Shown here piece by piece: positions 44,263 to 53,340 of a DNA stretch of 64,000 nucleotides. The stretch lies in the NCBI RefSeq assembly GCF_000263195.1, contig NC_018748.1, forward strand, positions 1,550,001 through 1,614,000. The letters run 5' to 3'. Source of the DNA: Emticicia oligotrophica DSM 17448. Its GTDB lineage: Bacteria; Bacteroidota; Bacteroidia; Cytophagales; Spirosomataceae. The position numbers and the translations under genes are program-made. Numbering within the stretch: the stretch's first letter is position 1; every line of letters begins with the position of its first letter. The notes below the pieces were generated by a model. The model searched no databases and was not told the DNA's origin. It worked only from the letters and a program-made list of their open reading frames with translations.

Positions 44263-45789
44263 ATGAGCATGCTTAACGACATACTTAGTTTTTTTCTTAA
44301 ACGTCGCATTACACGAATTGAGGAGTTTTTGCGTAATCCAATAGACACGCAAAACCGTGTTTTTCACGACCTCATCGAAAACGCCCGATACACTGAATGG
44401 GGTATAAAATACGACTATAGTAGCATTGATTCGATTAAAAAGTTTCAAGAGCGAGTACCTATTTCCACCTACGAAGAACTTTATCCTTACATTGAAAGAG
44501 TTTTGAAAGGAGAGCAAAATGTTCTTTGGGCTTCAGAAATAAAGTGGTTTTCGAAATCTTCTGGTACAACTAATTCTCGTAGTAAATTTATTCCTGTTTC
44601 GGAAGAATCGCTCGAAGATTGCCACTATCGTGGAGGGAAAGACATGATGACCCTCTATCTAAATAACCGCCCAGAAGCCAAGCTCTACGAAGGTAAAGGG
44701 CTCTCGATTGGTGGTACACTTCACCCAAATCCGTTTAATGCCAATACACAAGCTGGAGATATTTCTGCGGTAATTACTAAAAATCTTCCTGCTTGGGCAG
44801 ATTTCATTCGAACCCCTCCAAGCGAGGTGGCTTTACTCGATAATTGGGAGCAAAAAATGGAGCAAATGATTCAGATTTGTACCCAAGAAAATGTAACAAG
44901 TATTTTGGGCGTTCCAACCTGGACAGTAGTTTTGTTAGAAAATATTCTCGAACGAACTGGCAAGAAAAACATGCTTGAAGTTTGGCCTAATTTCGAAGTT
45001 TTTGTACACGGAGCGGTAGCTTTCCAGCCTTATAGAGACCTATTCCGTACGAAGCTATTCCCTTCTGAACAAGTAACTTATCTTGAAACCTACAATGCTT
45101 CGGAAGGATTTTTTGCCATACAAGATGAACTCAGTAGAGTTGGCGAGATGTTGCTAATGCTCGATTATGGCGTTTTTTATGAGTTTATTCCAATGGAAGA
45201 ATGGGAAAAGGAGCACCCTAAAACCTTAACTCTCGAAGAAGTTGAGCTCGATAAAAATTATGCTTTGGTGATTTCAACCAATGCTGGTTTATGGCGATAT
45301 AAAATTGGCGATACAGTTAAATTTACTTCGATTAGCCCTTACAGAATCAAAGTTAGTGGGCGAACCAAACACTTTATCAATGCTTTCGGTGAAGAAGTAG
45401 TGATTGAAAATGCTGATATAGCCATCACCGAAGCTTGTGCAATTGCCAATGCCGCCATTGCTGATTATACAGCGGGGCCTGTTTATATGGGCGATGGTAG
45501 TAAAGGTTGCCACGAATGGATTATTGAATGTTCGAAAAAGCCCGATAATGAGGCTCTTTTCATTGAAACACTCGATAGTTCATTAAGAAAAGTAAACTCC
45601 GATTATGACGCCAAACGCTACAAAGATATGGCCTTACTACAGCCAAAAGTACATTTTGTAGAAAACGGCACTTTCTACCAATGGATGTCGAAACGAGGTA
45701 AACTTGGGGGACAAAATAAGGTACCTCGCCTGAGTAATTCCCGTGAATACCTTGACGATATTTTACTGATGATTAGAGAGTTAGCTTAA
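44263..45789 (+). CDS. GH3 auxin-responsive-promoter family protein (acyl-adenylate/amido synthetase fold)
   Basis: The start at 44263 gives 508 residues (MSMLNDILSFFLKRRITRIEEFL), close to the usual GH3 N-terminus; the longer frame from a GTG at 44227 is possible. GH3 proteins belong to the ANL adenylating superfamily. In plants they conjugate amino acids to hormones; the bacterial ones have no assigned substrate. Motifs seen are KSSGTTNSRSKFIPVSEE (phosphate-binding loop), VFVHGAVAFQPYRDLF, TYNASEGFFAIQDE (ATP-binding) and GLWRYKIGDTVKFTSISPYRIKVSGRTKHFINAFGEE (hinge). It is cytoplasmic. The FAH-family gene follows 50 bases on. Linking it to acyl or cell-wall chemistry would be a guess. Confidence 0.83.
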   Translation: MSMLNDILSFFLKRRITRIEEFLRNPIDTQNRVFHDLIENARYTEWGIKYDYSSIDSIKKFQERVPISTYEELYPYIERVLKGEQNVLWASEIKWFSKSSGTTNSRSKFIPVSEESLEDCHYRGGKDMMTLYLNNRPEAKLYEGKGLSIGGTLHPNPFNANTQAGDISAVITKNLPAWADFIRTPPSEVALLDNWEQKMEQMIQICTQENVTSILGVPTWTVVLLENILERTGKKNMLEVWPNFEVFVHGAVAFQPYRDLFRTKLFPSEQVTYLETYNASEGFFAIQDELSRVGEMLLMLDYGVFYEFIPMEEWEKEHPKTLTLEEVELDKNYALVISTNAGLWRYKIGDTVKFTSISPYRIKVSGRTKHFINAFGEEVVIENADIAITEACAIANAAIADYTAGPVYMGDGSKGCHEWIIECSKKPDNEALFIETLDSSLRKVNSDYDAKRYKDMALLQPKVHFVENGTFYQWMSKRGKLGGQNKVPRLSNSREYLDDILLMIRELA

Positions 45790-45839
45790 GAAAATTAGTA
45801 TAAATCAATATAAAAATCCCCTTTTAGGGGTTTGGGCTT

Positions 45840-46697
45840 ATGAAACTATTCCGCTTTGGCGACCAAACCAACGAAAAACCTGGCGTAATTCTCGCCAATG
45901 ATAAAAAAATTGATGTTTCGACTTTTGGCGAAGACTACAATGAGCAATTTTTTGCAACAGATGGCATCAACCGACTTGAAAACTGGCTAAGGACTAATGC
46001 GGCTAATTGCCCAACAGTAGCTGATGATGTAAGATTAGCTTCATGTGTGGCTCGTCCATCAAAAATTATTTGTATTGGCTTAAATTATGCCAAACATGCT
46101 GCAGAATCCAATATGGCTCTTCCTACCGAACCAGTGGTATTTTTCAAAGCTACTACTGCTCTTTGTGGGCCAAATGACGATGTAGTGATTCCGAAAAACT
46201 CAGTTAAAACTGACTGGGAAGTTGAGTTAGCTTTTGTTATTGGCAAAAAAGCAAGTTATGTAGAAAAAGAAGATGCCATGAGCTACATTGCTGGTTATTG
46301 CTTGCACAATGATTATAGCGAACGTGAGTTTCAGTTGGAGCGTGGCGGACAATGGGTAAAAGGTAAAAGCTGTGATACATTCGCTCCACTAGGGCCGTTT
46401 ATGGCTACTGCCGATGAAATTTCGAATCCGCATGATTTGCGTTTGTGGTTATCGCTCAATGGCGAAATGCTTCAAGATTCGAATACAGACGATATGATTT
46501 TTGATATTCCTACCATTCTAAGTTATTTAAGCCAATTCATGACACTCCTTCCAGGTGATGTTATCTCGACTGGTACTCCTGCGGGTGTTGGCTTAGGTCT
46601 TAAGCCACAACGCTATTTGGTTGCGGGCGATGTAGTAGAATTGGGTATTGATAACCTTGGCACACAAAAACAAACAGCAGTAGCTTATCACGCATAA
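45840..46697 (+). CDS. Fumarylacetoacetate hydrolase (FAH) family protein
   Basis: The 285-residue cytoplasmic enzyme has the FAH C-terminal fold: IICIGLNYAKHAAESNMALPTEPVVFFK, WEVELAFVIGKKASYV with the metal-binding glutamates, GYCLHNDYSEREFQLERGGQWVKGKSCDTFAPLGPF and LLPGDVISTGTPAGVGLGL. Relatives hydrolyse or decarboxylate 2-oxo acids such as 2,4-diketo-3-deoxy-fuconate, fumarylpyruvate or ureidoglycolate. The substrate is not fixed by sequence. No aromatic or fucose pathway genes are adjacent. The ATG is preceded by CCCC-TTTTA-GGGG and a G-rich tract (GGGGTTTGGGCTT, 45827-45839). The gene ends at a strong bidirectional terminator. Confidence 0.87.
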   Translation: MKLFRFGDQTNEKPGVILANDKKIDVSTFGEDYNEQFFATDGINRLENWLRTNAANCPTVADDVRLASCVARPSKIICIGLNYAKHAAESNMALPTEPVVFFKATTALCGPNDDVVIPKNSVKTDWEVELAFVIGKKASYVEKEDAMSYIAGYCLHNDYSEREFQLERGGQWVKGKSCDTFAPLGPFMATADEISNPHDLRLWLSLNGEMLQDSNTDDMIFDIPTILSYLSQFMTLLPGDVISTGTPAGVGLGLKPQRYLVAGDVVELGIDNLGTQKQTAVAYHA

Positions 46698-46752
46698 ACT
46701 ACTTTTGTCTAATGAATTAACGACAGCAATTAAAATAATTCAGACCTTGTTC

Positions 46753-46793
46753 AAACAAAAAAGCTCAATGAAAGTCATTGAGCTTTTTTGTTT
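46753..46793. terminator. Bidirectional terminator between the FAH gene and the acetyltransferase gene
   Basis: AAACAAAAAAGCTCAATG (46753-46770) and CATTGAGCTTTTTTGTTT (46776-46793) are perfectly complementary 18-base arms with a 5-base loop. A run of T follows the GC part of the stem in both directions, as suits the convergent genes on either side. Confidence 0.9.
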
Positions 46794-46800
46794 AAGATAT

Positions 46801-47325
46801 TTATTTTTTCATCTGAAGCTTCATCATAATATCTGTTTGTTCGTCATCGCCTAATCTAAAAATATGCTTATCGAACTCAACAAATCCATTCTTTTTGTAA
46901 AAACTGATAGCTCTCAGATTTTCTTCCCATACTCCTAACCATACGTAGTCTACATTTATTTCTTGAGCTACCTCTATGGCTTTCTGATAAAGTAATTGCC
47001 CTACATTTTTACCGTGATACGCTTTTAATACATAGATTCTTTCAATTTCGAGCGATTTTGTATTTTTCAGCTCTGTTTGAGACTCGCCAGTATTAATTTT
47101 CAGATAACCAATAATATCCTCTTCATACTTTGCAAAATAAAATATTGAATTCGGATTTTTTAACTCGGTCAATAACTTTTGGTTAGCAAAACTTTCTTCT
47201 AAATATGCTTTCATATTTTCTTCAGAATTCATTGAAGCGAATGTCTCTGAGAAAGTTTCTATCCCAATTTTTTTTAATGGCTCGACGTCGTCGCTTGTTG
47301 CCTTTATGACCTTAATTTTATCCAT
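46801..47325 (-). CDS. GNAT-family N-acetyltransferase
   Basis: The 174-residue cytoplasmic protein has the GNAT fold. The acetyl-CoA-binding region is LEIERIYVLKAYHGKNVGQLLYQKAIEVA, a variant of the usual Q/RxxGxG/A loop (here HGKNVG), and VDYVWLGVWEENLRAISFYKKNGFVEFDKHIFRLG is the C-terminal half with the conserved NLRAISFYKKNGF. Family members acetylate amines on small molecules, peptides or ribosomal proteins; the substrate is unknown. The gene lies 16 bases downstream of porV on the same strand, so it may be co-transcribed with the secretion genes, though the link is probably incidental. Confidence 0.85.
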   Translation of the reverse strand: MDKIKVIKATSDDVEPLKKIGIETFSETFASMNSEENMKAYLEESFANQKLLTELKNPNSIFYFAKYEEDIIGYLKINTGESQTELKNTKSLEIERIYVLKAYHGKNVGQLLYQKAIEVAQEINVDYVWLGVWEENLRAISFYKKNGFVEFDKHIFRLGDDEQTDIMMKLQMKK

Positions 47326-47341
47326 TCAAATATCTAATGCA

Positions 47342-48520
47342 TCAGTTATTTTCTGTTGGTACTTCGGTTGGGATACTCGATGGCTTACCGTTCATATCAA
47401 AAATCAAAGTAATTCTCCAAGTATTTGCAAGTGGACTTCCTTGTGAAGTAGGCACTAAATACGCCAAATCAAGTTGATAATTGCTTATTTTTAAACCTAA
47501 ACCAGTAGTTACGTATTTACTCCCCCCTTTCATACTGCTCTCCATAAAATACCCCCCACGAAGTGCAAAGAAATTATTATACCAATATTCTACACCCGTA
47601 GAAAGCGTAACTTCACGAAGCTCTTCTTTTAAACCATCTGGGGCATCAGAAAATGAGCCAAAAATTCCAGCAATTGCACTGGTAGTTTCAGGGTCACGGC
47701 CTTTCACAATATTTCCGTTGTTATCACGCAATGGTGGAGTAGGAATCAATAATTTATTGGCATCAAGCAAGAAGTTAAATCTATTATGAGCATCTAGTTT
47801 AAAGCCAACGGCACCACCAACTTTCAAATTAGTAGGAATATAGAAAGCACTTCTTCCGTAATTAATTTTACCACCAATGTTTGAAATAACGGCTCCTGCA
47901 GAATAGGTCATTCCACGGTCTTTATCTTTTGCACTTGGGCGGTCGGTAGTATAGAAGAACGAAACGTCGCCAGCTACCGTACTTGCTGGCTTACTTGCTA
48001 CACCATTTACTACTTGGCTACCAATAAGATTTGAGTGAATAAACTTACCATTGATACCCATTGAAAAATCTCTACCGATTTTACGAGTATAACCAGCCGT
48101 AAAATTCAAATCTCTCGATTGGAAAGTTCCATTTGGTTGTCCAGTAGCAGTTGTAAATTGTATCTCACCTTGATTAAAGTAAGTCATTGATGCTCCAAAC
48201 GCCGAATTTTTATCGAGTTTTTTGAATAAGCCAACATTGAGTAGCCCCATATCATCAACTAAATCACGTAACCAAGGTGTATATGATACAGTTGAACCAA
48301 TATTTTTATCTATAAAGGCTAATTTGGCGGTATTCCAATAAATTGAATTAGCGTCTGGTGTAGATGCTACCCCAGCATCACCCAAAGCGGCTCCTCTTGA
48401 ATCTGGTGAGATTGTAAGAAAAGGTACTGACGGCGAAAGGGTTCTACTAACTTGTGCTTGAGTAGTGAAAGCATTGATAAAAGCTACACTTGCCAAAGCT
48501 GCTACAATTTTACGTTTCAT
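47342..48520 (-). CDS. porV: Type IX secretion outer-membrane protein PorV
   Basis: PorV (LptO) is a FadL-like outer-membrane barrel that binds C-terminal signals of type IX cargo and shuttles them from the SprA translocon to the PorU sortase. This 392-residue protein has a signal peptide (to TQAQ, residue 23), then VPFLTISPDSRGAALGDAGVASTPDANSIYWN, the family hallmark, and barrel segments to the end (NTWRITLIFDMNG, followed by a short acidic tail). It lies downstream of porU on the same strand with a 101-base gap, as in many Bacteroidota. The other components (PorK, L, M and N, SprA) are not in the window. Confidence 0.93.
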   Translation of the reverse strand: MKRKIVAALASVAFINAFTTQAQVSRTLSPSVPFLTISPDSRGAALGDAGVASTPDANSIYWNTAKLAFIDKNIGSTVSYTPWLRDLVDDMGLLNVGLFKKLDKNSAFGASMTYFNQGEIQFTTATGQPNGTFQSRDLNFTAGYTRKIGRDFSMGINGKFIHSNLIGSQVVNGVASKPASTVAGDVSFFYTTDRPSAKDKDRGMTYSAGAVISNIGGKINYGRSAFYIPTNLKVGGAVGFKLDAHNRFNFLLDANKLLIPTPPLRDNNGNIVKGRDPETTSAIAGIFGSFSDAPDGLKEELREVTLSTGVEYWYNNFFALRGGYFMESSMKGGSKYVTTGLGLKISNYQLDLAYLVPTSQGSPLANTWRITLIFDMNGKPSSIPTEVPTENN

Positions 48521-48621
48521 GTGAGATTTTTTAATATCCTACCCTTAGAAAGGGTGTTTATCGTTTCAGAATATATTTTTGTCTTTAGTTTTACAAGTTC
48601 AAATATAACTTATTTTCTTGA

Positions 48622-51600
48622 TTACTTCCAAAAAAGCATTTTGCCAGCAAACGACGAAGTTTTATTTTCAGAAGAAGAACTAACAGAAATTCGATATATG
48701 TATGTGCCTGCTTTCCACTTTTTAGGTTCAACTTCCATGCCAACATTCAGGGTTTTATCGCATACATAGCAATTCTCAGAGTGCTCAAATATCTGCTTCC
48801 CACTGGCATCAAAAATACTCAATTTAATAGTTAAATCTTGGTTTTCGGCGTTGTGTTCAATATAAAAACTTGTAGTGTTTTCAACTGGATTTGGATAATT
48901 GTAGGCTCTCAAAATTTTTAAATCAACGCGTTCAACTACAAATTCTAACGCTCTTTCAGCTGAATTATTATAGGTATCCCAAACTTTTAATCTAATGGTA
49001 TGACGACCGGCAGGTAGTTCTCCTAAATTATATTTCAAGACTCCTTTTGTCAACTCATTTTCATTCACAAAATACTGATTTACAACAACTTGCAGCGTAT
49101 CATTTAAAACTAAAAGCATTTCGTGCCCTACACCAGCTTGCGAAATATTTATTCCATTTTCATCACTTATCTCAGCACTAAGCACATTATTTTTATCAAC
49201 GCTTAACTTAATTTCTGGTGGTTTTGTATCATTCAAGATATTAGTTTCGCTACCACCTACCATCAATTCATTAAAACTACCTGTGGCATCCGTTAAACTA
49301 TCTGACGAAATCGCATAAAAACTTACTCTTCCTAGTCCAAGTTGATAATTAATATCCTTAGGAACAATAAAGCTTAGCTTAAAGCCTCCATTCTTCACCT
49401 CTACGATACCTTCAAAGAGCTGGTTACGATATGCCTTATACTTAAACTTTTCGGTTTTTTGCCCAAGTGTACTAATTTCCGAAGGTTTATCAAAAACAGA
49501 GACGAGAACTTTGCCACTAAAGTTATTTTTGAGCTTTCCTGTTGATGCCTGTATTTCTCCTTCAAGCGAAACTCGACTCAAAGCTTTTAGTGTTTGCTTT
49601 TCGGGCGAAAGACCGTTTACTTTGGTCAAAACAACTTTATCTGTGGGATAAGCCAATTGCATGGAAGGGTCGCCCAATAATGAGAAATTTCGATTAAAAA
49701 CACCGCTTAAAGAATTATTTTTAGTAACTCGAAAAATATCACCTAATCTAAAAACTGACCCTGCTTTTACTTTCAAAAATGCTTGATAAAATGCACTATT
49801 AAGCAAAAAATTAGTATTTGAATAAACTGGTCGAGTGGTTGTGAGCAAACCAATCGCCGCACCCTTGGGACTAAGCATGGCCATTTCGGCTCCAGAAACA
49901 TTCCCAGGGTCATCGAATCGGCCAAACGAGCAAGTAGCAGTCAAGAAAACTGGCATATTGCTCAAATTTCGCCAAGTCAGAATTTGTTCTCTAGTTAGCA
50001 CTTTTTCTTCTGTCCAACCATCTACGCCGCCGTGCCCGCTGTAATTAATAATCAAAGAACCTTCATTCACAATCCTATTAATAGCTCGATTAGTTGCGGG
50101 CGAAATTGCTCCATTAGCCGTTGCAATTTGTGGGAAAGCATCTAAATAGATTTTATTAATTTGCCAATCTTGGTTGTTTTTAACCGCCATTTCGGCAATA
50201 TCATCGGCATCTTGTTGATGAATATTAAAATCTCCATCATCGGCCACAAAGCTAATTTTTCTTCGCCAACTACCCATTGTTTTTTGGGTTTGAGCATAAT
50301 AAATTAGTTTATCAACAACATTTTTTGCTTCCTCATAATTTTTAACTGGCAGACGTCCTATGCTAATATCAAGTGAGTGATTTCCTTCATTATTTTCTAG
50401 CCATTCACCTTCATTTTCTTCGAAAAACCCAAAATAATCATCCGAAGCATAACTATTGACAGGATTCAATGACTCTCGACTTTCATAGGTAGGAATTTGC
50501 AACTTAGTATCTATGCCAGCATATTGAATCAGATTTTTATAATCAAAACTTGCATCAGCAAAAAGTAGTAAATACTTCAATTTTTGAGGGTTTTTCTGCC
50601 ATAAAAACCTTCCAAAATCACGAATAGCCGTGGGGTCTGGACTTCCATTACCAAATTCATTATAAATCTGTTCGATATCTATTACTATAGCATCCAATGC
50701 GTCATTCTTTTTTCTAAAATCAGCTAATCTTTGTGCCTGTTCGTGCCAAAAACTCACACTAACTATCAATAAATCAGGCACTTGTACTTGTTGAAGATTT
50801 TGATTCTGAATTTTATGAATAGCGTTGGGTTCGAGTAAATTAGCTTCAGAAAACAAGACAAAAGTTTTTAATTGATTTTGGGTTTCGGTGTTAAAAACAG
50901 CTTCTGAATTATTTATCTGAAAAGGTATATTTTCAACAGTAAGTGCATTCGAAACATCCCATATTTTTTGATTATTCGATGCTTGACTTAGGGCAAAAGT
51001 GCTTATTTTATTTTTTAAACTTTCTATCGACCTAACTATTGTTTGCTGAGCATAAAATTGAAGTTTTCGCTTCATTTGTACCTCAAAATAATTCAAATAT
51101 GCAACTGATGAACTTTGATTGTTTTTATTAAAACTAAAAATCAACTTTTGGGTATTTTTTCCATTGGCAAGTGCTGTAAATGATTGAATGCTTTCATTGC
51201 CTTTGATATCATAAGTACCTGTTCCGATGGCTCGTAGGGGTTGTTCACCAACGAGCGAATCGGCATTGAGTTTTAGGCTCACTTTTGTACTGACAAATGA
51301 AGCTCCGAGAATAGCTGAATTTATTTTGATAGATGAACCTGCTACAACACCTTCAGATTTTACATCAAAACTCATATCAGGACTTACGCCAAATGATTCG
51401 CCGTACCACTCTCGCCCCGAACCACCTAAATCTCTTCCACCTGAGCTAATAATATTTTTTTGGTCGAGTTCATGGAAAGAAAAATCATCAAATGTTCGAA
51501 TGAAATTTCCAACATTTGTTGGTAGTGTCTGATTCTTCACACGAAGGCCTTTAGAATCTGATAGATTTAAAAATACAAATGTGGTATCGGAATATGGATT

Positions 51601-52038
51601 GTTTAGATGCGAAAAATTTTGATTTTCGGCATTATAAATAATCTTATGCGGACTTTCAGCAAAGAATAAGATATAATCAGCGGGGTCAAACTTACCATCG
51701 TTTTCTCCAATAACTTCAATGGCATTTTCGGTTAAATCTGCTAAACGCTTTGCATTATTGGCTTGTGGTAAAACTCCCGCCCCATTCCCAAAAATTCTAA
51801 TATTTTGAGGATTAATTTTCCCAATATCAATACCTGCTGATTGCAAAAAAGCTGCATCAATTTTGTGTACGCCTGTGCGTGTAGTAGCAATTTTATACCA
51901 TTGCCCGGTTGCTAAAACCGACTGAGCTACTGAAGATTGTGTAATGAAAAAGGTAGCAAATAAGCACAAAAATATCTTCCCATTTGTGCTAATAAATCGA
52001 AAAATACTGTGAACCCTATTCGCTTTATTCAAAAACAT
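48622..52038 (-). CDS. porU: Type IX secretion sortase PorU (gingipain-like C25 peptidase)
   Basis: PorU removes the C-terminal signal domain of type IX cargo at the cell surface and attaches the protein to A-LPS. The 1,138-residue protein has a signal peptide (to SSVAQ, residue 39), an N-terminal beta-rich part, and a C25 peptidase domain (~420-770) with PKLKYLLLFADASFDYKN, the catalytic histidine in INYSGHGGVDGW (~residue 665) and the cysteine in LTATCSFGRFDDPG (~702). The C-terminus (~1,044-1,138: YNYPNPVENTTSFYIEH, LSIFDASGKQIFE, WKAGTYIYRISV) is itself a type IX sorting-like domain, which is kept in PorU proteins rather than cut off. It is followed by porV. Confidence 0.93.
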   Translation of the reverse strand: MFLNKANRVHSIFRFISTNGKIFLCLFATFFITQSSVAQSVLATGQWYKIATTRTGVHKIDAAFLQSAGIDIGKINPQNIRIFGNGAGVLPQANNAKRLADLTENAIEVIGENDGKFDPADYILFFAESPHKIIYNAENQNFSHLNNPYSDTTFVFLNLSDSKGLRVKNQTLPTNVGNFIRTFDDFSFHELDQKNIISSGGRDLGGSGREWYGESFGVSPDMSFDVKSEGVVAGSSIKINSAILGASFVSTKVSLKLNADSLVGEQPLRAIGTGTYDIKGNESIQSFTALANGKNTQKLIFSFNKNNQSSSVAYLNYFEVQMKRKLQFYAQQTIVRSIESLKNKISTFALSQASNNQKIWDVSNALTVENIPFQINNSEAVFNTETQNQLKTFVLFSEANLLEPNAIHKIQNQNLQQVQVPDLLIVSVSFWHEQAQRLADFRKKNDALDAIVIDIEQIYNEFGNGSPDPTAIRDFGRFLWQKNPQKLKYLLLFADASFDYKNLIQYAGIDTKLQIPTYESRESLNPVNSYASDDYFGFFEENEGEWLENNEGNHSLDISIGRLPVKNYEEAKNVVDKLIYYAQTQKTMGSWRRKISFVADDGDFNIHQQDADDIAEMAVKNNQDWQINKIYLDAFPQIATANGAISPATNRAINRIVNEGSLIINYSGHGGVDGWTEEKVLTREQILTWRNLSNMPVFLTATCSFGRFDDPGNVSGAEMAMLSPKGAAIGLLTTTRPVYSNTNFLLNSAFYQAFLKVKAGSVFRLGDIFRVTKNNSLSGVFNRNFSLLGDPSMQLAYPTDKVVLTKVNGLSPEKQTLKALSRVSLEGEIQASTGKLKNNFSGKVLVSVFDKPSEISTLGQKTEKFKYKAYRNQLFEGIVEVKNGGFKLSFIVPKDINYQLGLGRVSFYAISSDSLTDATGSFNELMVGGSETNILNDTKPPEIKLSVDKNNVLSAEISDENGINISQAGVGHEMLLVLNDTLQVVVNQYFVNENELTKGVLKYNLGELPAGRHTIRLKVWDTYNNSAERALEFVVERVDLKILRAYNYPNPVENTTSFYIEHNAENQDLTIKLSIFDASGKQIFEHSENCYVCDKTLNVGMEVEPKKWKAGTYIYRISVSSSSENKTSSFAGKMLFWK

Positions 52039-52167
52039 ATTGTTTAATAAAGTTAGTCTTATGGTTTTTACCTTTCTACAAAAACGCTTTATCTCAAGAA
52101 AATGATGAGTATTTAAACATCTTTTTGATAAAAAATATATAAAACTAAAGCTGTTTAGAAGCTAAAC

Positions 52168-52854
52168 TTAAATTGGATTGACACGTGCTGAACCTAAAAT
52201 AGTATATCGGCGTTTAGATTTTTTTTCTACACAAAGAATTCGTGTACGTCGTTTTTCTATTTTCTGAAAAACATTACCTCTAAACTCAAACCATTGATTA
52301 TCGGGCAGTTCGGTTAATATAATCCCCGTTGCTTGCTCCTTATCGAAACTCCTCAAAGCCTCTGATAATGGGGCGTAACTAACCGATGAAGCCGCAGGGT
52401 TTTGCATGTAATTTCTGAGTGGAACCAGCAGATTTTCGGGAAAAACAAATTCGTTTAAAATTGGAGCCATCAGCTGCTGAAAATGTTGTTTCCATTCTTT
52501 TCCATGCGGTGCGATTCTTCGACGACCTTTATGGAGCCAAGTTCGTTGATGTGCAATTTCATGAATATAAGTTACCAAAAAAGCATACGGGTTGAGGTCA
52601 TTATTAATGGTAATTTTATGGTGTCCTTCACGAAAAATATAATTACCAAAACACGTACTTCTCGTACGAGAAATTTTGAAATGAAAAGGTTGTTCTCGCC
52701 ACAAATCCCAACAATACGTAATGGCAGGTTGAGGCAAGTGTTTTGTCAGAATCTCACGCATTTTTTGCTGACTTACTTCATCAATCAGTATTTTAGGCGG
52801 AGTGTCGGGCTCCAAGACTTTCTGGATGGTATTTTTTATTGTTCTTAGCATCAT
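52168..52854 (-). CDS. SprT-like zinc metallopeptidase-domain protein
   Basis: The 228-residue protein carries the zinc motif HEIAH (H98-E99-I100-A101-H102, within AFLVTYIHEIAHQRTW) and a downstream APHGKEWKQ with H117, the third-ligand position in SprT-type proteins. The rest is basic and hydrophilic, ending with a beta-rich RRYTILGSARV segment. SprT-like domains occur in SPRTN-type proteases that degrade DNA-protein crosslinks; a role in DNA repair is therefore possible but untested for this bacterial group. It is encoded directly downstream of ruvX (5-base gap), which also handles DNA. Either of two adjacent ATG codons could start it. Confidence 0.8.
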   Translation of the reverse strand: MMLRTIKNTIQKVLEPDTPPKILIDEVSQQKMREILTKHLPQPAITYCWDLWREQPFHFKISRTRSTCFGNYIFREGHHKITINNDLNPYAFLVTYIHEIAHQRTWLHKGRRRIAPHGKEWKQHFQQLMAPILNEFVFPENLLVPLRNYMQNPAASSVSYAPLSEALRSFDKEQATGIILTELPDNQWFEFRGNVFQKIEKRRTRILCVEKKSKRRYTILGSARVNPI

Positions 52855-52859
52855 TTGCT

Positions 52860-53267
52860 CTACACTCCCATAAAACTTTGTAGAATAATCACAGCACTAA
52901 TTTTATCAATATTACCTTTTACTTGGCGGTCTTTTTTCTTCATTCCCCCCGCAATCATGGTTTGCATAGCCATTTTTGAGGTAAAACGCTCATCGTGTAA
53001 ATGAATAGGTATTTCGGGGAAAATATTTTTCAATTCAAGCACAAAACGCTCTACGTAGGCAGTACCATCAGTACTCGAACCATCAAGATTTTTAGGCATT
53101 CCTACCACAAAAGCCTCAACTGCTTCATTTTGAGTATATTTTTTTAAATAATCCAATAGCGAATCTGTCGGCACGGTTTCAAGGGCCGAAGCAATGATTT
53201 TGGAAGGGTCTGTCACGGCCAAACCCGTACGTTTTGCACCATAATCAATGGCGAGAATTCTTGGCAT
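52860..53267 (-). CDS. ruvX: Putative pre-16S rRNA nuclease / Holliday junction resolvase YqgF
   Basis: The 135-residue RNase H-fold protein (YqgF/RuvX) has LAIDYGAKRTGLAVTD at the N-terminus (first catalytic aspartate), AFVVGMPKNLDGSSTDGT (second motif) and LHDERFTSKMAMQTMI with the DERFTS signature. The end DKISAVIILQSFM is also typical. It is required for 16S rRNA 5' processing in E. coli and has been proposed to act on Holliday junctions. The length is normal. The SprT-like gene follows after 5 bases, and mazG lies upstream beyond a palindromic repeat. Confidence 0.93.
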   Translation of the reverse strand: MPRILAIDYGAKRTGLAVTDPSKIIASALETVPTDSLLDYLKKYTQNEAVEAFVVGMPKNLDGSSTDGTAYVERFVLELKNIFPEIPIHLHDERFTSKMAMQTMIAGGMKKKDRQVKGNIDKISAVIILQSFMGV

Positions 53268-53274
53268 AATAGTT

Positions 53275-53331
53275 AAGACAAGTTTGTAACTTATCAGTTA
53301 ATAGCTATTTGACAGGTTACAAACCTGTCTT
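53275..53331. repeat. Palindromic repeat, GACAGGTTTGTAACCTGTC type, between ruvX and mazG
   Basis: Outer arms AAGACAAGTTTGTAAC (53275-53290) and GTTACAAACCTGTCTT (53316-53331) match at 15 of 16 positions. The right half holds a complete small palindrome, GACAGGTT-ACA-AACCTGTC (53311-53329). A second copy of that 19-base unit lies at 54273-54291, on the other side of mazG. Confidence 0.75.
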
Positions 53332-53340
53332 ACTTAAATT

